This document shows, in pieces, positions 50,014 to 58,283 of a DNA stretch of 64,000 nucleotides (the stretch's first letter is position 1; each line of letters begins with the position of its first letter). The stretch spans positions 124,001 through 188,000 of the forward strand of contig NZ_JAQZSG010000002.1 of assembly GCF_028745515.1 (NCBI RefSeq), read 5' to 3'. This stretch comes from Paenibacillus thermotolerans. Its GTDB lineage: Bacteria > Bacillota > Bacilli > Paenibacillales > YIM-B00363. The notes under the pieces were generated by a model. It did no database searches. It was given only the letters and a program-made list of their open reading frames with translations, and had not been told where the DNA came from. A program made the position numbers and the translations under genes.

Positions 50014-50874
50014 ATGGAAAAAAGGAAGTTCGGACAGACCGGCCGGGAGTTTCCGATTGTAAGCTTCGGCGCGCAGCGGATCGTTGACGAGCATAACTGC
50101 ACCGAAGAGGAAGCGATTGCGATCGTGAACCGGGCCATAGACGAAGGCATCGTGTATTTCGACACGGCTCCGAGCTACTCGAAGGGGCAATCGGAGGAGC
50201 GGCTCGGGAAGGCGCTGAAGCATCGGCGCGGCGAGGTGTGGATCGCGACGAAGACGCACGACCGGACGCGGGACGGATCCCTGCGGCTGCTGGAGGAAAG
50301 CTTGAAGCGGCTGCAGACCGACCATATCGACGAGTGGCGCCTGCATAACGTGTTTTCCATGGACGAGCTGGACAAGTGCTTCGCGAAGGGCGGCGCGCTG
50401 GAGGCACTGCTGGAAGCGAAGGAGCAAGGGATCGTCAAGCACCTGAGCATTAGCGGGCATACCGATCCCAGAATTCAGCTGGAGGCGCTCGAGCGGTTTC
50501 CGTTCGAAAGCGCGCTGGTCGCCTTATCGGCCATGGACCATCTGATATACAGCTTTGCGCACGAATTTTTGCCGAAGGCGAACGAGAAGGGCATCGGCAT
50601 CATCGGCATGAAGGTGCTGGCGCTCGGCAAGCTTGCCCCCTGGTACGACAAAGCGCTCCGGTATACGCTGTCTTTGCCGATTTCGACGGCGATCATCGGG
50701 ATGGAGTCGATGGAGCAGCTGGAGAAAAATCTCGCGGTCGTCAAGGACTTCAAGCCGATGGACGATATCGAGAAGCTGGAGTTTTTTAAAGAAGTGATTC
50801 ATTTGGCGACGCCCGACGTGCTCCGCTGGAAGGCTACGGAATGGATGAGCGGAGAGTGGGTCCGGCGGACATAA
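50014..50874 (+). CDS. Aldo/keto reductase
   Basis: A 286-residue oxidoreductase of the aldo/keto reductase superfamily (TIM barrel, NADPH). VSFGAQRIVDE, the catalytic Asp and Tyr in YFDTAPSYSKGQSEERLGKAL, Lys in WIATKTHDR and the His in DEWRLHNVF are all present, so it should be active. I used the ATG at 50014, eight bases after AGGAAAAGG. It stands alone, closed by a terminator, with the long repeat region downstream. The physiological substrate is unknown. Confidence 0.88.
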   Translation: MEKRKFGQTGREFPIVSFGAQRIVDEHNCTEEEAIAIVNRAIDEGIVYFDTAPSYSKGQSEERLGKALKHRRGEVWIATKTHDRTRDGSLRLLEESLKRLQTDHIDEWRLHNVFSMDELDKCFAKGGALEALLEAKEQGIVKHLSISGHTDPRIQLEALERFPFESALVALSAMDHLIYSFAHEFLPKANEKGIGIIGMKVLALGKLAPWYDKALRYTLSLPISTAIIGMESMEQLEKNLAVVKDFKPMDDIEKLEFFKEVIHLATPDVLRWKATEWMSGEWVRRT

Positions 50875-50898
50875 ATATGGTTATGGTTGCAAGAAAGG

Positions 50899-50944
50899 AG
50901 CTGCCTCGTTTTCACGATGTGAAAGCGGGGCGGCTTTTTTTAAG
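50899..50944 (+). terminator. Intrinsic terminator after the aldo/keto reductase
   Basis: A long stem pairs CCTCGTTTTCAC with GTGAAAGCGGGG, using wobble pairs, and is followed by seven T. Confidence 0.85.
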
Positions 50945-51044
50945 TTATTATCGGTACTAAAGTGACGACTAAGGTTACACTTCCTCGTAATCGCGGTCGG
51001 TTCCTGTTTTCCCCCACCGGTTTCTCGCCGCTCCTAACCCCTGC

Positions 51045-51240
51045 GGTGCTAGCGGACACCACGGACACTATATGGCCATTTTGCCCACCCCCAAACCGCT
51101 AACGGACACCACAGACGCTAAATCCCGATTTTTGGCGCTGATCCTTGCTTTTTCGTGGCAATAACTGCAGTGGTGTCCGTTAAAATTCTAAACTCCATTC
51201 AAAACGCCGAATAACTGCATACATGTCCGTTAGAAGTGAC
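51045..51240. repeat. TAACGGACA-family intergenic repeat, copy B
   Basis: TAGCGGACACC at 51050 and TAACGGACACC at 51100, then TGTCCGTTA at 51174 and 51224: two direct words and two inverted words, each pair 50 bp apart. Very similar to copy A at 11755. Confidence 0.85.
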
Positions 51241-51357
51241 CCACCAGATAAGTGAGATAAGGCGCTAAAGTGGAACAGGTGCGGGATATGTTTGAGGAGT
51301 GACTTTTGCACTTGAAGCAGCGATCAGGTTTCTAATCGAATGGACGGCTTAAGGTAG

Positions 51358-52625
51358 CAGGTATAGCGCGTATGGCGGGTATAGCGGTTATGGCAGGAGG
51401 TGGCGAGTATGTCGGGTATGCGGGGGTATAGCGGGTATATCGGAAATGGTGAGAATGGCGGGGGAGGGGGTTAGTATGGCGGGTATGGCGAGTATGGCGA
51501 GGGTATAGCGGGTATGGATGGGTATAGCGGGAATGGATGGGTATAGCGGGAATGCGGGTATGGTGGGTATAGCGGTTATGGTAGGTATAGCGGGTATAGC
51601 GGGTGTGGCGGTTATGGCGGGTGTGGCGAGTATAGCTGGTGTTGCGAGTATGGCGGGTGTGACGAGTATAGCGGGTGTTGCGGATGGCGGGTGTGGCGAG
51701 TAGAGCTGGTGTTGCGAGTATGGCGGGTGTGACGAGTATAGCGGGTGTTGCGGATGGCGGGTGTGGCGAGTAGAGCTGGTGTTGCGAGTATGGCGGGTGT
51801 GGCGAGTATAGCTGGTGTTGCGAGTATGGCGGGTGTGACGAGTATAGCTGGTGTTGCGGATGGCGGGTGTGGCGAGTATAGCTGGTGTTGCGAATATGAC
51901 GGGTATAACGAGTATGGCGATGGTATAGCGGGTATGGATGGGTACAGCGGGAATGCGGCGGGTATGGTGGGTATAGCGGGTATAGCGGGTGTGGCGGTTA
52001 TGGCGGTTATGGCGGGTGTGGCGAGTATAGCTGGTGTTGCGAGTATGGCTGGTGTTGCGAGTGTAGCGAGTATAGCGAGTATGGCGAGTATAGCGAGTAT
52101 GGCGGGTATGGCGAGGGTATGGTGAGTATGCGGGTATGGCGAGGGTATAGCGGGTATGGATGGGTATAGCGGGTGTGGCGGTTATGGCGGTTATGGCGGG
52201 TGTGGCGAGTATAGCTGGTGTTGCGAGTATGGCAGGTGTTGCGAGTGTAGCGAGTATAGCGAGTATGGCGAGTATAGCGAGTATGGCGGGTATGGCGAGG
52301 GTATGGTGAGTATGCGGGTATGGCGAGGGTATAGCGGGTATGGATGGGTATAGCGGGTGTGGCGGTTATGGCGGTTATGACGGGTGTGGCGAGTATAGCA
52401 GGTGTGGCGGTTATGGCGGTTATGACGGGTGTGGCGAGTATAGCAGGTGTGGCGGTTATGGCGGTTATGGCGAGTATAGCTGGTGTTGCGAGTATGGCGG
52501 GTGTGACGAGTAAAGCTGGTGTTGCGAGTATGGCAGGTGTGGCGAGTATAGCGAGTATGGCGAGGGTATAGCGGGAATGCGGGTATGGCAGGTATACAGG
52601 GTACGTCGGGAATGGCAGGGTTATG
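51358..52625 (+). repeat. Minisatellite of 9-bp units (GGTATAGCG type)
   Basis: About 1.27 kb made almost only of variants of a 9-bp unit (GGTATAGCG, GGTGTGGCG, AGTATGGCG, GTTATGGCG). Higher-order copies are visible: a 70-bp block begins at 51621, 51691 and 51761, and a block of about 184 bp recurs at about 51930-52112 and 52112-52296. Neither 70 nor 184 is a multiple of three, so no reading frame persists across the array. The plus strand is G-rich and nearly free of isolated C. Confidence 0.92.
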
Positions 52626-52675
52626 GCGAGCGGTTATAACGGAGGTTCGGAGGCTGGGTGGTTGCACGCAGCATT

Positions 52676-52809
52676 TTGTCAGCGACTTTGACATGTTTGT
52701 CAGTAACCATTGACTTTTTTGTCAATCTCGCTGACAACAGCCGCCGCTTGTCAGTCAAACTGACAAGTTTGCCGTTCTTCGCTGACTATTTTGTCAATGA
52801 GACTGACAA
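52676..52809. repeat. Cluster of TTGTCA/TGACAA words
   Basis: TTGTCA at 52676, 52697, 52719, 52748 and 52791; TGACAA at 52732, 52761 and 52804; TTGACA at 52688. CTTGTCAGT and ACTGACAAG at 52747-52767 form perfect 9-bp arms around three bases. It lies 170 bp before the start of the MacAB-type operon. Confidence 0.8.
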
Positions 52810-52977
52810 ACCTTGGCTCGGTGCAGGGGCGGCGTACGGAAGCGGACCACATCTTTGGGAAGCGGACACATCTTGCGGAAGCGAACCGTTCCTCAATTGG
52901 AAACATTCAGTAAACTTTCAGCCAATCTTCATCTTGATTTCATGTTGTCCGCCCATAATTTTTTCGAGAGGGAAATC

Positions 52978-54345
52978 GTGCGACGAAGAAGGGTGGATCA
53001 TAATCGGATGCGTAAAATATGGCTGTTAGTTTTAGGGTTTATGATCGTAGGAGGCTCCGCCGCATGGTGGTTTTGGCCGAAGGATAACGCGGGGCGGCAG
53101 CCGGCTGCGGCGAACGTCGCGACCGCGCCTGTGCGCAAAGGCACGCTTGAGGTCAAAGTAAGCGGAACGGGAAGCATTCAACCGGCCGCGAGAGAATCGA
53201 TTACGGCTGACACATCGGCAACCGTGGAAGAGGTGCTTGTTCAACAAGGGGACCAGATGAAAAAAGGGGACGTCTTGATTACATTCGAGCAAACCGACAA
53301 TTCCGACAAAATCCGCTCGAACGAGCTGGATTTGAAAAGCAAGCAGCTGGATTTGGAGCAGCTGCAAAGCCGTTATAAGCAATCGGTAATGGACGGGAAC
53401 GATGCGAACGCGGCGGAGCAGAAGATCGCGATCGAAAAGCTGAAGCTCGAGATGGAGAAGCTGCAGGCCGATACGGAATCTTTACGGAATGAAGCGGCGA
53501 TCGAGCCTGTCGTCTCCCCGATGGGCGGTACGATTACGGCCTTGAACGTGAAGATAGGACAGAACGTGAATCCGAATACCGTGCTCGCCGATATTGTGGA
53601 TTACAAAAACCTGCAGATGGCGGTGGGGGTCGACGAGCTGGACATTTCCAAGGTAAAGGTCGGACAAGAGGCGGAAATATCGGTTGAAGCGATTGCAGGC
53701 AAGTCTTACGCCGGCAAAGTGGTTTCCGTCGCCGAGGAAGGCACGCAGAGCAACGGCGTCGCATCCTTCGACGTGACCGTTGCGGTGACGGCGCCGGAGC
53801 AATTGAAAGCGGGCATGTCCGCGGAGGCGTCGATCATGACCGACAAAAAAGACGACGCGTTGTATGTGCCGATTGAGGCGGTGCAGTCGTTTCGCGGCCA
53901 ATATTTTGTCATGCTGGCATCCGCGGAAAACGCTGAGGCCGGGACCGGACGCCAAGCCGACGGTTCAGGGGGGAATTCCGGATCGGAGCAGAGGGGGGAA
54001 GCGGCCGATCGCCCGCAGCGGGCCGGCGGAAACCGCTCAAGCGGCTTCGGCATGAACGGAGGCGGCGCGAGCGGAACGAGAGTGCAGGTCGAGGTCGGCA
54101 TTCACAATGAGGATTACATTGAAATCGTGTCCGGACTCAGCGAGGGCGACGCCGTCGTGCTGCCAACCGTGACTTCGACATCCGCGAATAATTCGCGAAG
54201 CTTCATGATGCCGGGGGGCGGCTTCGGGGGCTTCGGCGGGGGAGCGGTCCCGGGAGGCTTAGGCGGAGGCGCCCAAGGCAGAGCGGGAAGGACGACGAGC
54301 GGAATCGGCAATACCGGATCCGGCTTCGGAGGAGGCGGGCGATAA
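52978..54345 (+). CDS. Membrane fusion protein of a MacAB-type efflux system
   Basis: A 455-residue HlyD/MacA-type adaptor. A basic start and one membrane helix (IWLLVLGFMIVGGSAAWWFW) precede a lipoyl half-motif (TADTSATVEEVLVQQGDQMKKGDVL), a coiled-coil hairpin (residues 120-175), the second lipoyl half (SPMGGTITALNVKIGQNVNPNTVL) and beta-barrel domains. A Gly/Ser/Asn-rich insert and a long Gly-rich tail (GGGFGGFGGGAVPGG) are unusual. I chose the GTG at 52978 behind GAGAGGG; an ATG at 53008 is the alternative. It overlaps the ATPase by one base. Confidence 0.85.
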   Translation: MRRRRVDHNRMRKIWLLVLGFMIVGGSAAWWFWPKDNAGRQPAAANVATAPVRKGTLEVKVSGTGSIQPAARESITADTSATVEEVLVQQGDQMKKGDVLITFEQTDNSDKIRSNELDLKSKQLDLEQLQSRYKQSVMDGNDANAAEQKIAIEKLKLEMEKLQADTESLRNEAAIEPVVSPMGGTITALNVKIGQNVNPNTVLADIVDYKNLQMAVGVDELDISKVKVGQEAEISVEAIAGKSYAGKVVSVAEEGTQSNGVASFDVTVAVTAPEQLKAGMSAEASIMTDKKDDALYVPIEAVQSFRGQYFVMLASAENAEAGTGRQADGSGGNSGSEQRGEAADRPQRAGGNRSSGFGMNGGGASGTRVQVEVGIHNEDYIEIVSGLSEGDAVVLPTVTSTSANNSRSFMMPGGGFGGFGGGAVPGGLGGGAQGRAGRTTSGIGNTGSGFGGGGR

Positions 54346-55043
54346 TGACGCTAAAGAAGCGGCCGTTGATCGACATTCGCGGAGTTTGCAAGCAATACGT
54401 TATGGGAGGCGAGACCGTCAAAGCGCTGGACGGCGTGTCGTTAACGGTCCGCGAGGGCGATTTTACGGCCATTATCGGCCCTTCGGGCTCCGGAAAATCG
54501 ACGCTGATGAACGTGATCGGCTGCTTGGACGCTCCGACCTCCGGCGAATATTGGCTCGACGGCCAAGAGGTCAGCCGGCTTTCCGATAACAAGCTCGCAG
54601 AAATCCGGAATCAAAAAATCGGCTTTATTTTTCAAGGCTTCAATCTGCTGCCCAAGCTGAGCGCGCTGGAAAATGTAGAGCTGCCTCTGATTTACCGCGG
54701 CCTTCCTTCGAAGCGGCGAAGAGAGCAAGCGGCGGAGGCGCTGCGCAAGGTCGGGCTCGAGGAGCGGATGCACCATCGTCCTGCGGAGCTGTCGGGAGGG
54801 CAGCAGCAGCGCGTCGCCATCGCGAGAGCGCTCGCGGGCCATCCTCCGATCTTGCTCGCGGACGAACCGACGGGCGCGCTGGACACCAAGACCGGCGCGG
54901 AGGTGATGGAGCTGATCAAACAGCTTAACGGGCTCGGTCATACGATCATCCTCATCACTCACGACCTGTCCGTTGCCGGTCAGGCCGCCGGCACGGTTCG
55001 CATTCAGGACGGAACAATCGCAGAGGGAGGCGGCGAAACGTGA
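54345..55043 (+). CDS. MacB-type ABC transporter ATPase
   Basis: A 232-residue ATPase of the LolD/MacB family. Walker A GPSGSGKST, the Q loop FIFQGFNLLPKLSALENVELPLIYRG, signature LSGGQQQRVAIARAL, Walker B ILLADEPTGALDT and the switch His LITHDLSVA are complete. It lies between the adaptor and permease genes with overlaps of one and four bases. Systems of this kind export antimicrobial peptides or drugs using mechanotransmission. Confidence 0.93.
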   Translation: MTLKKRPLIDIRGVCKQYVMGGETVKALDGVSLTVREGDFTAIIGPSGSGKSTLMNVIGCLDAPTSGEYWLDGQEVSRLSDNKLAEIRNQKIGFIFQGFNLLPKLSALENVELPLIYRGLPSKRRREQAAEALRKVGLEERMHHRPAELSGGQQQRVAIARALAGHPPILLADEPTGALDTKTGAEVMELIKQLNGLGHTIILITHDLSVAGQAAGTVRIQDGTIAEGGGET

Positions 55044-56212
55044 ACGTCGGACAAGGGATCAAGATGGCGATGAAAAGCATATTTTCAAATAAGCTGAGGT
55101 CTTTTCTGACGATGCTCGGCATCATTATCGGCGTCACGGCGGTCATTGCGCTGGTGGCGATCGGGCAGGGCGCCACGAAGCGAGTGACCGAGCAGGTGCA
55201 AGGGCTTGGGACCAATTTGCTTACGGTTAATATTTTGGGACGGGGGTCGGCCTCGGCTCTCGATTATGAGGATGCGGCTGGGCTCGCCGATATTGAAGAA
55301 ATCAGCTACATTGCTCCGGTAAACAGTCAGAACGCTTCGATCAAATACGGCAATGATAGCGCCAGCGTCGGCGTTGTGGGCACGAACCCCGATTATTCGG
55401 TCGTTCGCGGCTATGAGGTCGCATCCGGCCGTTTTCTCGCCTCGATCGACTTGGAGTATTACCAGAAGGTCGCCGTGCTCGGCTCGAATACGGCTTCGGA
55501 GCTGTTCGGCTTCGCGAATCCGGTGGGCGAATCCATTCTCATCAACGGGTCGCGCTTCAAGGTCGTCGGGCTGCTGGCGGAGAAGGGAAGCTCCTCTACC
55601 GGCTCGAACGACGATACGGTCATTATTCCGCTCACCTCCGCCGAAAGGCTGTTCAGCTCCAAAGGCGTGCGAACCTTGTATGTGCAGGTCGGGACGGAGG
55701 AGCAAATCGATGCGGCGTCGGCCAAGCTGGAGAGCTCGCTCAGCAAGCTGTTCCGCGGAAACACCGACAGCTACCGGGTGTTCAACCAGCAAGACGTGCT
55801 GGAGACGGTAAGCTCCATCTCTTCGACGCTGTCGCTGGCGCTCGGCGGCATTGCCGGCATCTCGCTCCTTGTGGGCGGCATCGGCATTATGAACATTATG
55901 TTGGTGTCCGTGTCGGAGCGGACCCGGGAAATCGGCATCCGCAAGGCGATCGGGGCGAAGAGGCGGGATATATTATTTCAGTTTCTGATCGAATCGATGG
56001 TGCTGAGCGGTTTCGGAGGTGTACTGGGCATCGGAATCGGCATCGGCGCCGCGCAATTTGCATCTGGGATGCTGGCTATGGACATCGTATTTTCCACCGA
56101 CATTATCGCAATCGCTTTTAGCTTTTCGGTGATCATAGGCATTATTTTCGGCTTGTTCCCCGCGGCTAAGGCGGCCAAGCTCAAGCCGATCGAGGCGCTT
56201 CGGTTCGAGTAG
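55040..56212 (+). CDS. MacB-type ABC transporter permease (FtsX fold)
   Basis: A 390-residue permease with the MacB topology: one N-terminal helix (RSFLTMLGIIIGVTAVIALVAIGQGA), a large extracellular MacB core domain (about 45-260), and three helices in the C-terminal FtsX domain (ISLLVGGIGIMNIMLVSVSERTREIGIRKAIGAKRRDIL and following). It completes the MFP-ATPase-permease operon. The sigma-factor gene begins eight bases later. Confidence 0.93.
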   Translation: MNVGQGIKMAMKSIFSNKLRSFLTMLGIIIGVTAVIALVAIGQGATKRVTEQVQGLGTNLLTVNILGRGSASALDYEDAAGLADIEEISYIAPVNSQNASIKYGNDSASVGVVGTNPDYSVVRGYEVASGRFLASIDLEYYQKVAVLGSNTASELFGFANPVGESILINGSRFKVVGLLAEKGSSSTGSNDDTVIIPLTSAERLFSSKGVRTLYVQVGTEEQIDAASAKLESSLSKLFRGNTDSYRVFNQQDVLETVSSISSTLSLALGGIAGISLLVGGIGIMNIMLVSVSERTREIGIRKAIGAKRRDILFQFLIESMVLSGFGGVLGIGIGIGAAQFASGMLAMDIVFSTDIIAIAFSFSVIIGIIFGLFPAAKAAKLKPIEALRFE

Positions 56213-56219
56213 AGCGGCT

Positions 56220-56831
56220 ATGACGGCTTCAGAAGAAAGGCGGGTGAAAACGGTGGCTGCGCTGCCGTCGTTCGAAACGTTAGTTACGCCCTTTTTGCCC
56301 GAGCTCAAACGATTTTGCTATTACTTAACGAAATCCAAATGGGATGCGGACGATTTATATCAGGAGGCGCTCCTGAAAAGCTTGACGTATTACTTAAACG
56401 CGGAAAAAAAGCAGGTTACGAAATCGTTCCTGTTCGGCGCCGCCAAGCTGATATGGATCGATCATTACAGAAGCAAAGCGCGGAAAACCGGATTCGTTAT
56501 GGAGAGACCGGAAGGGTATACGGAATCGGACTACGCGGAAATCCGCAGTATCGTGGAATGGCTGGCGGAGCTTTTGCCGGAACGGAATATCGAGATTTGG
56601 CTGCTCGCCGAATATTTCGGCTATTCGATGCAGGATATCGCAAACCGAATGAACACGACCGTTTCCTCAGTCAAATCCGCGCTTTACCGCTCCAGAGAAT
56701 GGCTGCGGGCGGAATCCGCCGGCCGGCGCGCCGGGCGGTCCAGGAAAGCGGGGAAGGAACCGCTTCAAATCGAGAGATGGGTGCATGCGGTCATGCTGGA
56801 GCAGCCGGAACGGATGTGCGGGATTCGGTAA
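56220..56831 (+). CDS. ECF-type RNA polymerase sigma factor
   Basis: A 203-residue sigma factor of extracytoplasmic-function type. Region 2: PFLPELKRFCYYLTKSKWDADDLYQEALLKSLTYY near 22-56; region 4: IEIWLLAEYFGYSMQDIANRMNTTVSSVKSALYRSREWL near 123-161. A basic C-terminal tail of about 35 residues follows. In-frame GTG codons at 56244 and 56253 have better ribosome sites (AAAGGCGGG) than the ATG at 56220, so the true start may be later. No anti-sigma gene follows. Its place after macAB suggests it belongs to that operon. Confidence 0.8.
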   Translation: MTASEERRVKTVAALPSFETLVTPFLPELKRFCYYLTKSKWDADDLYQEALLKSLTYYLNAEKKQVTKSFLFGAAKLIWIDHYRSKARKTGFVMERPEGYTESDYAEIRSIVEWLAELLPERNIEIWLLAEYFGYSMQDIANRMNTTVSSVKSALYRSREWLRAESAGRRAGRSRKAGKEPLQIERWVHAVMLEQPERMCGIR

Positions 56832-56902
56832 TCGGCAGGAAAAAAGAGAAAAGCGAAGAATGTTCTATACTGCCGATTTATATGAGTTACCGGAGGAGAA
56901 CG

Positions 56903-57208
56903 ATGGAGCCGTTTACTGAGAAGGTCGTCAAGACGATTCAAAGCATACCGGAAGGAAGCGTCATGACCTACGGACAAATTGCGGCGCTGGCCGGCAGTCC
57001 GAGAGGCGCCAGGCAGGTCGTTCGAATACTGCATTCGCTAAGCGGCAAATACGATCTCCCTTGGCACCGGGTCGTGAATGCCAAGGGAGAAATCGCGATC
57101 CGGGAAGAGGAAGCGCGCTACGTGCAGAAATTATATTTGCAGCGGGAAGGCGTCGTTCTCGATGCGGCGGATCGCGTCAATTTGAACGTTTACCGGTTTA
57201 ACGGTTAA
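56903..57208 (+). CDS. Alkyltransferase-like (ATL) DNA-binding protein
   Basis: A 101-residue protein with the DNA-binding domain of O6-methylguanine methyltransferase. MTYGQIAALAGSPRGARQVVRILHSL is the helix-turn-helix with its Arg finger region, but the active-site PCHRV reads PWHRV (residues 53-57), so the alkyl-accepting Cys is a Trp. This is the hallmark of ATL proteins, which bind alkylated guanines and hand them to nucleotide excision repair. The ATG at 56903 follows GGAGGAG. The gene starts 71 bases after the sigma factor. Confidence 0.9.
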   Translation: MEPFTEKVVKTIQSIPEGSVMTYGQIAALAGSPRGARQVVRILHSLSGKYDLPWHRVVNAKGEIAIREEEARYVQKLYLQREGVVLDAADRVNLNVYRFNG

Positions 57209-57209
57209 G

Positions 57210-58028
57210 CTAAGCGGCCATTTGCCCCTTCGCTTTCGCTACAATATCCGATATTTTTTGCTCCAGATCATACTGCTTCTGCTTTTGCTCCACAATTTTC
57301 GCAGAGAACGATACAAGAATCCCGAGCGAGGCGGAGACCGCTTTCTGATCGTTATTTTTCGCGTGCAGCATAAAGTAGCTCCACTCGCCCGAAACCTTTT
57401 TCTTATACGTGCTTTCCGCGCTTTTCTCCGCCTTCATCTTGGTTTCGATCGAGTCGATTTCCGAGAGTATTTTGCGAATTTTCGCGATCTTGTCCGTCCG
57501 CGCCTTCTTTGCCGCCTTCAATAACTCGTCCTTCGCTTTAATATCGTCACGGGCGAGCTGGAGCGGCACCTTCATCGCATCCGCCTGCAATTTCAAAGCC
57601 GACACGAGTTCCTTGCTGCCGAGCGTGGAAGCGATCGATTTTTGTTGGTTGATCGACTTGTACGCATCGAATAACGGCTGGTGCTTGTCGCGCGTTCTCT
57701 TCAGCTGGTCTTCGAGCTGGGCGATTTTTTTGGCGTCGATTTCGTACATTTGTTTTCGGATCGCCGATTCCGCTTCTTGGTTCTTGTAGTGAAGCGACTT
57801 GTTGCGCGCATCGCTCTGCCGTTCGCGCTCCTGCAAGCTCACAAACTCGTTGTATTGCTTCGTTAGCTTGGATTTCAGCTCTCCGTCCGCGGCTTCAACC
57901 GTCTTGTCGAACGCCTTCTTCGTTGTCGCCGATACGGTAACCGCGGCATCGGCCGTTCCGGCGAACACGATGAGAAACGTTAAGACGGCGGCGATCGTCG
58001 GGAACATGGCTCTTCTTGCGGCAAACAT
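57210..58028 (-). CDS. Secreted coiled-coil protein, unknown
   Basis: A 272-residue protein with a signal peptide (residues 1-28, hydrophobic stretch ending GTADA) and then a wholly helical, Lys/Glu/Gln-rich body predicted to form long coiled coils (residues 40-130 and 165-225). No enzymatic motif is present. AAAGGGGGG lies before the ATG. The gene has a strong promoter (TTGACA at 58180-58185, TATATT at 58156-58161, minus strand) and an intrinsic terminator in its leader, so its transcription is probably attenuated. Its stop lies one base beyond that of the convergent ATL gene. Confidence 0.65.
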   Translation of the reverse strand: MFAARRAMFPTIAAVLTFLIVFAGTADAAVTVSATTKKAFDKTVEAADGELKSKLTKQYNEFVSLQERERQSDARNKSLHYKNQEAESAIRKQMYEIDAKKIAQLEDQLKRTRDKHQPLFDAYKSINQQKSIASTLGSKELVSALKLQADAMKVPLQLARDDIKAKDELLKAAKKARTDKIAKIRKILSEIDSIETKMKAEKSAESTYKKKVSGEWSYFMLHAKNNDQKAVSASLGILVSFSAKIVEQKQKQYDLEQKISDIVAKAKGQMAA

Positions 58029-58071
58029 AAATACCCCCCTTTGGAATTAAAGAAACGCAAGGACAGCCGAC

Positions 58072-58120
58072 AAAAAAAGCACCTGCAAGTAAGGCGGTTA
58101 CGCCTTGCTTACGGGTGCTT
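58072..58120 (-). terminator. Leader terminator (attenuator) of the coiled-coil protein gene
   Basis: On the minus strand AGCACC/GGTGCT, GTAAGCAAGGCG and CGCCTTACTTGC make one long stem followed by seven T, 43 bases before the start codon. CTTACG just upstream (58125-58130) can pair with CGTAAG inside the terminator stem, a possible anti-terminator. Confidence 0.7.
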
Positions 58121-58155
58121 CCTTCGTAAGTGCCGATGCGTTTCAAATTAATTAC

Positions 58156-58185
58156 AATATAAAGGACAAGCCTTCCAAGTGTCAA
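58156..58185 (-). promoter_or_regulatory. Sigma-A promoter of the coiled-coil protein gene
   Basis: On the minus strand TTGACA (58180-58185) and TATATT (58156-58161) are 18 bases apart. The start would be near 58149, about 120 bases ahead of the coding sequence. Confidence 0.75.
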
Positions 58186-58283
58186 GACGCTCAGCCCGAC
58201 TTTCGGAATGAATTGCCATCGTAGCCCTCGCCGTTCCAAGGAAAAATAATAACGGCATAAATAACGGGTAAGGGAGCGCTCGT

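Larger units (their letters stand above)
50945..52977. other. Two-kilobase gene-free region of repeats
   Basis: No gene is supported. It holds copy B of the TAACGGACA-family element (51045-51240), the 9-bp minisatellite (51358-52625) and the TTGTCA cluster (52676-52809). The rest, 51241-51357 and 52810-52977, shows nothing definite; the last part must contain the promoter of the MacAB-type operon. Confidence 0.7.

Noticed and set aside
51518-52571. Open frames in the 9-bp minisatellite with repeats such as GVASIAGVASMAG
   Set aside because: The 9-bp unit creates open frames on both strands in several phases. The higher-order blocks of 70 and 184 bp break any one frame, and there are no ribosome sites, so these are by-products.
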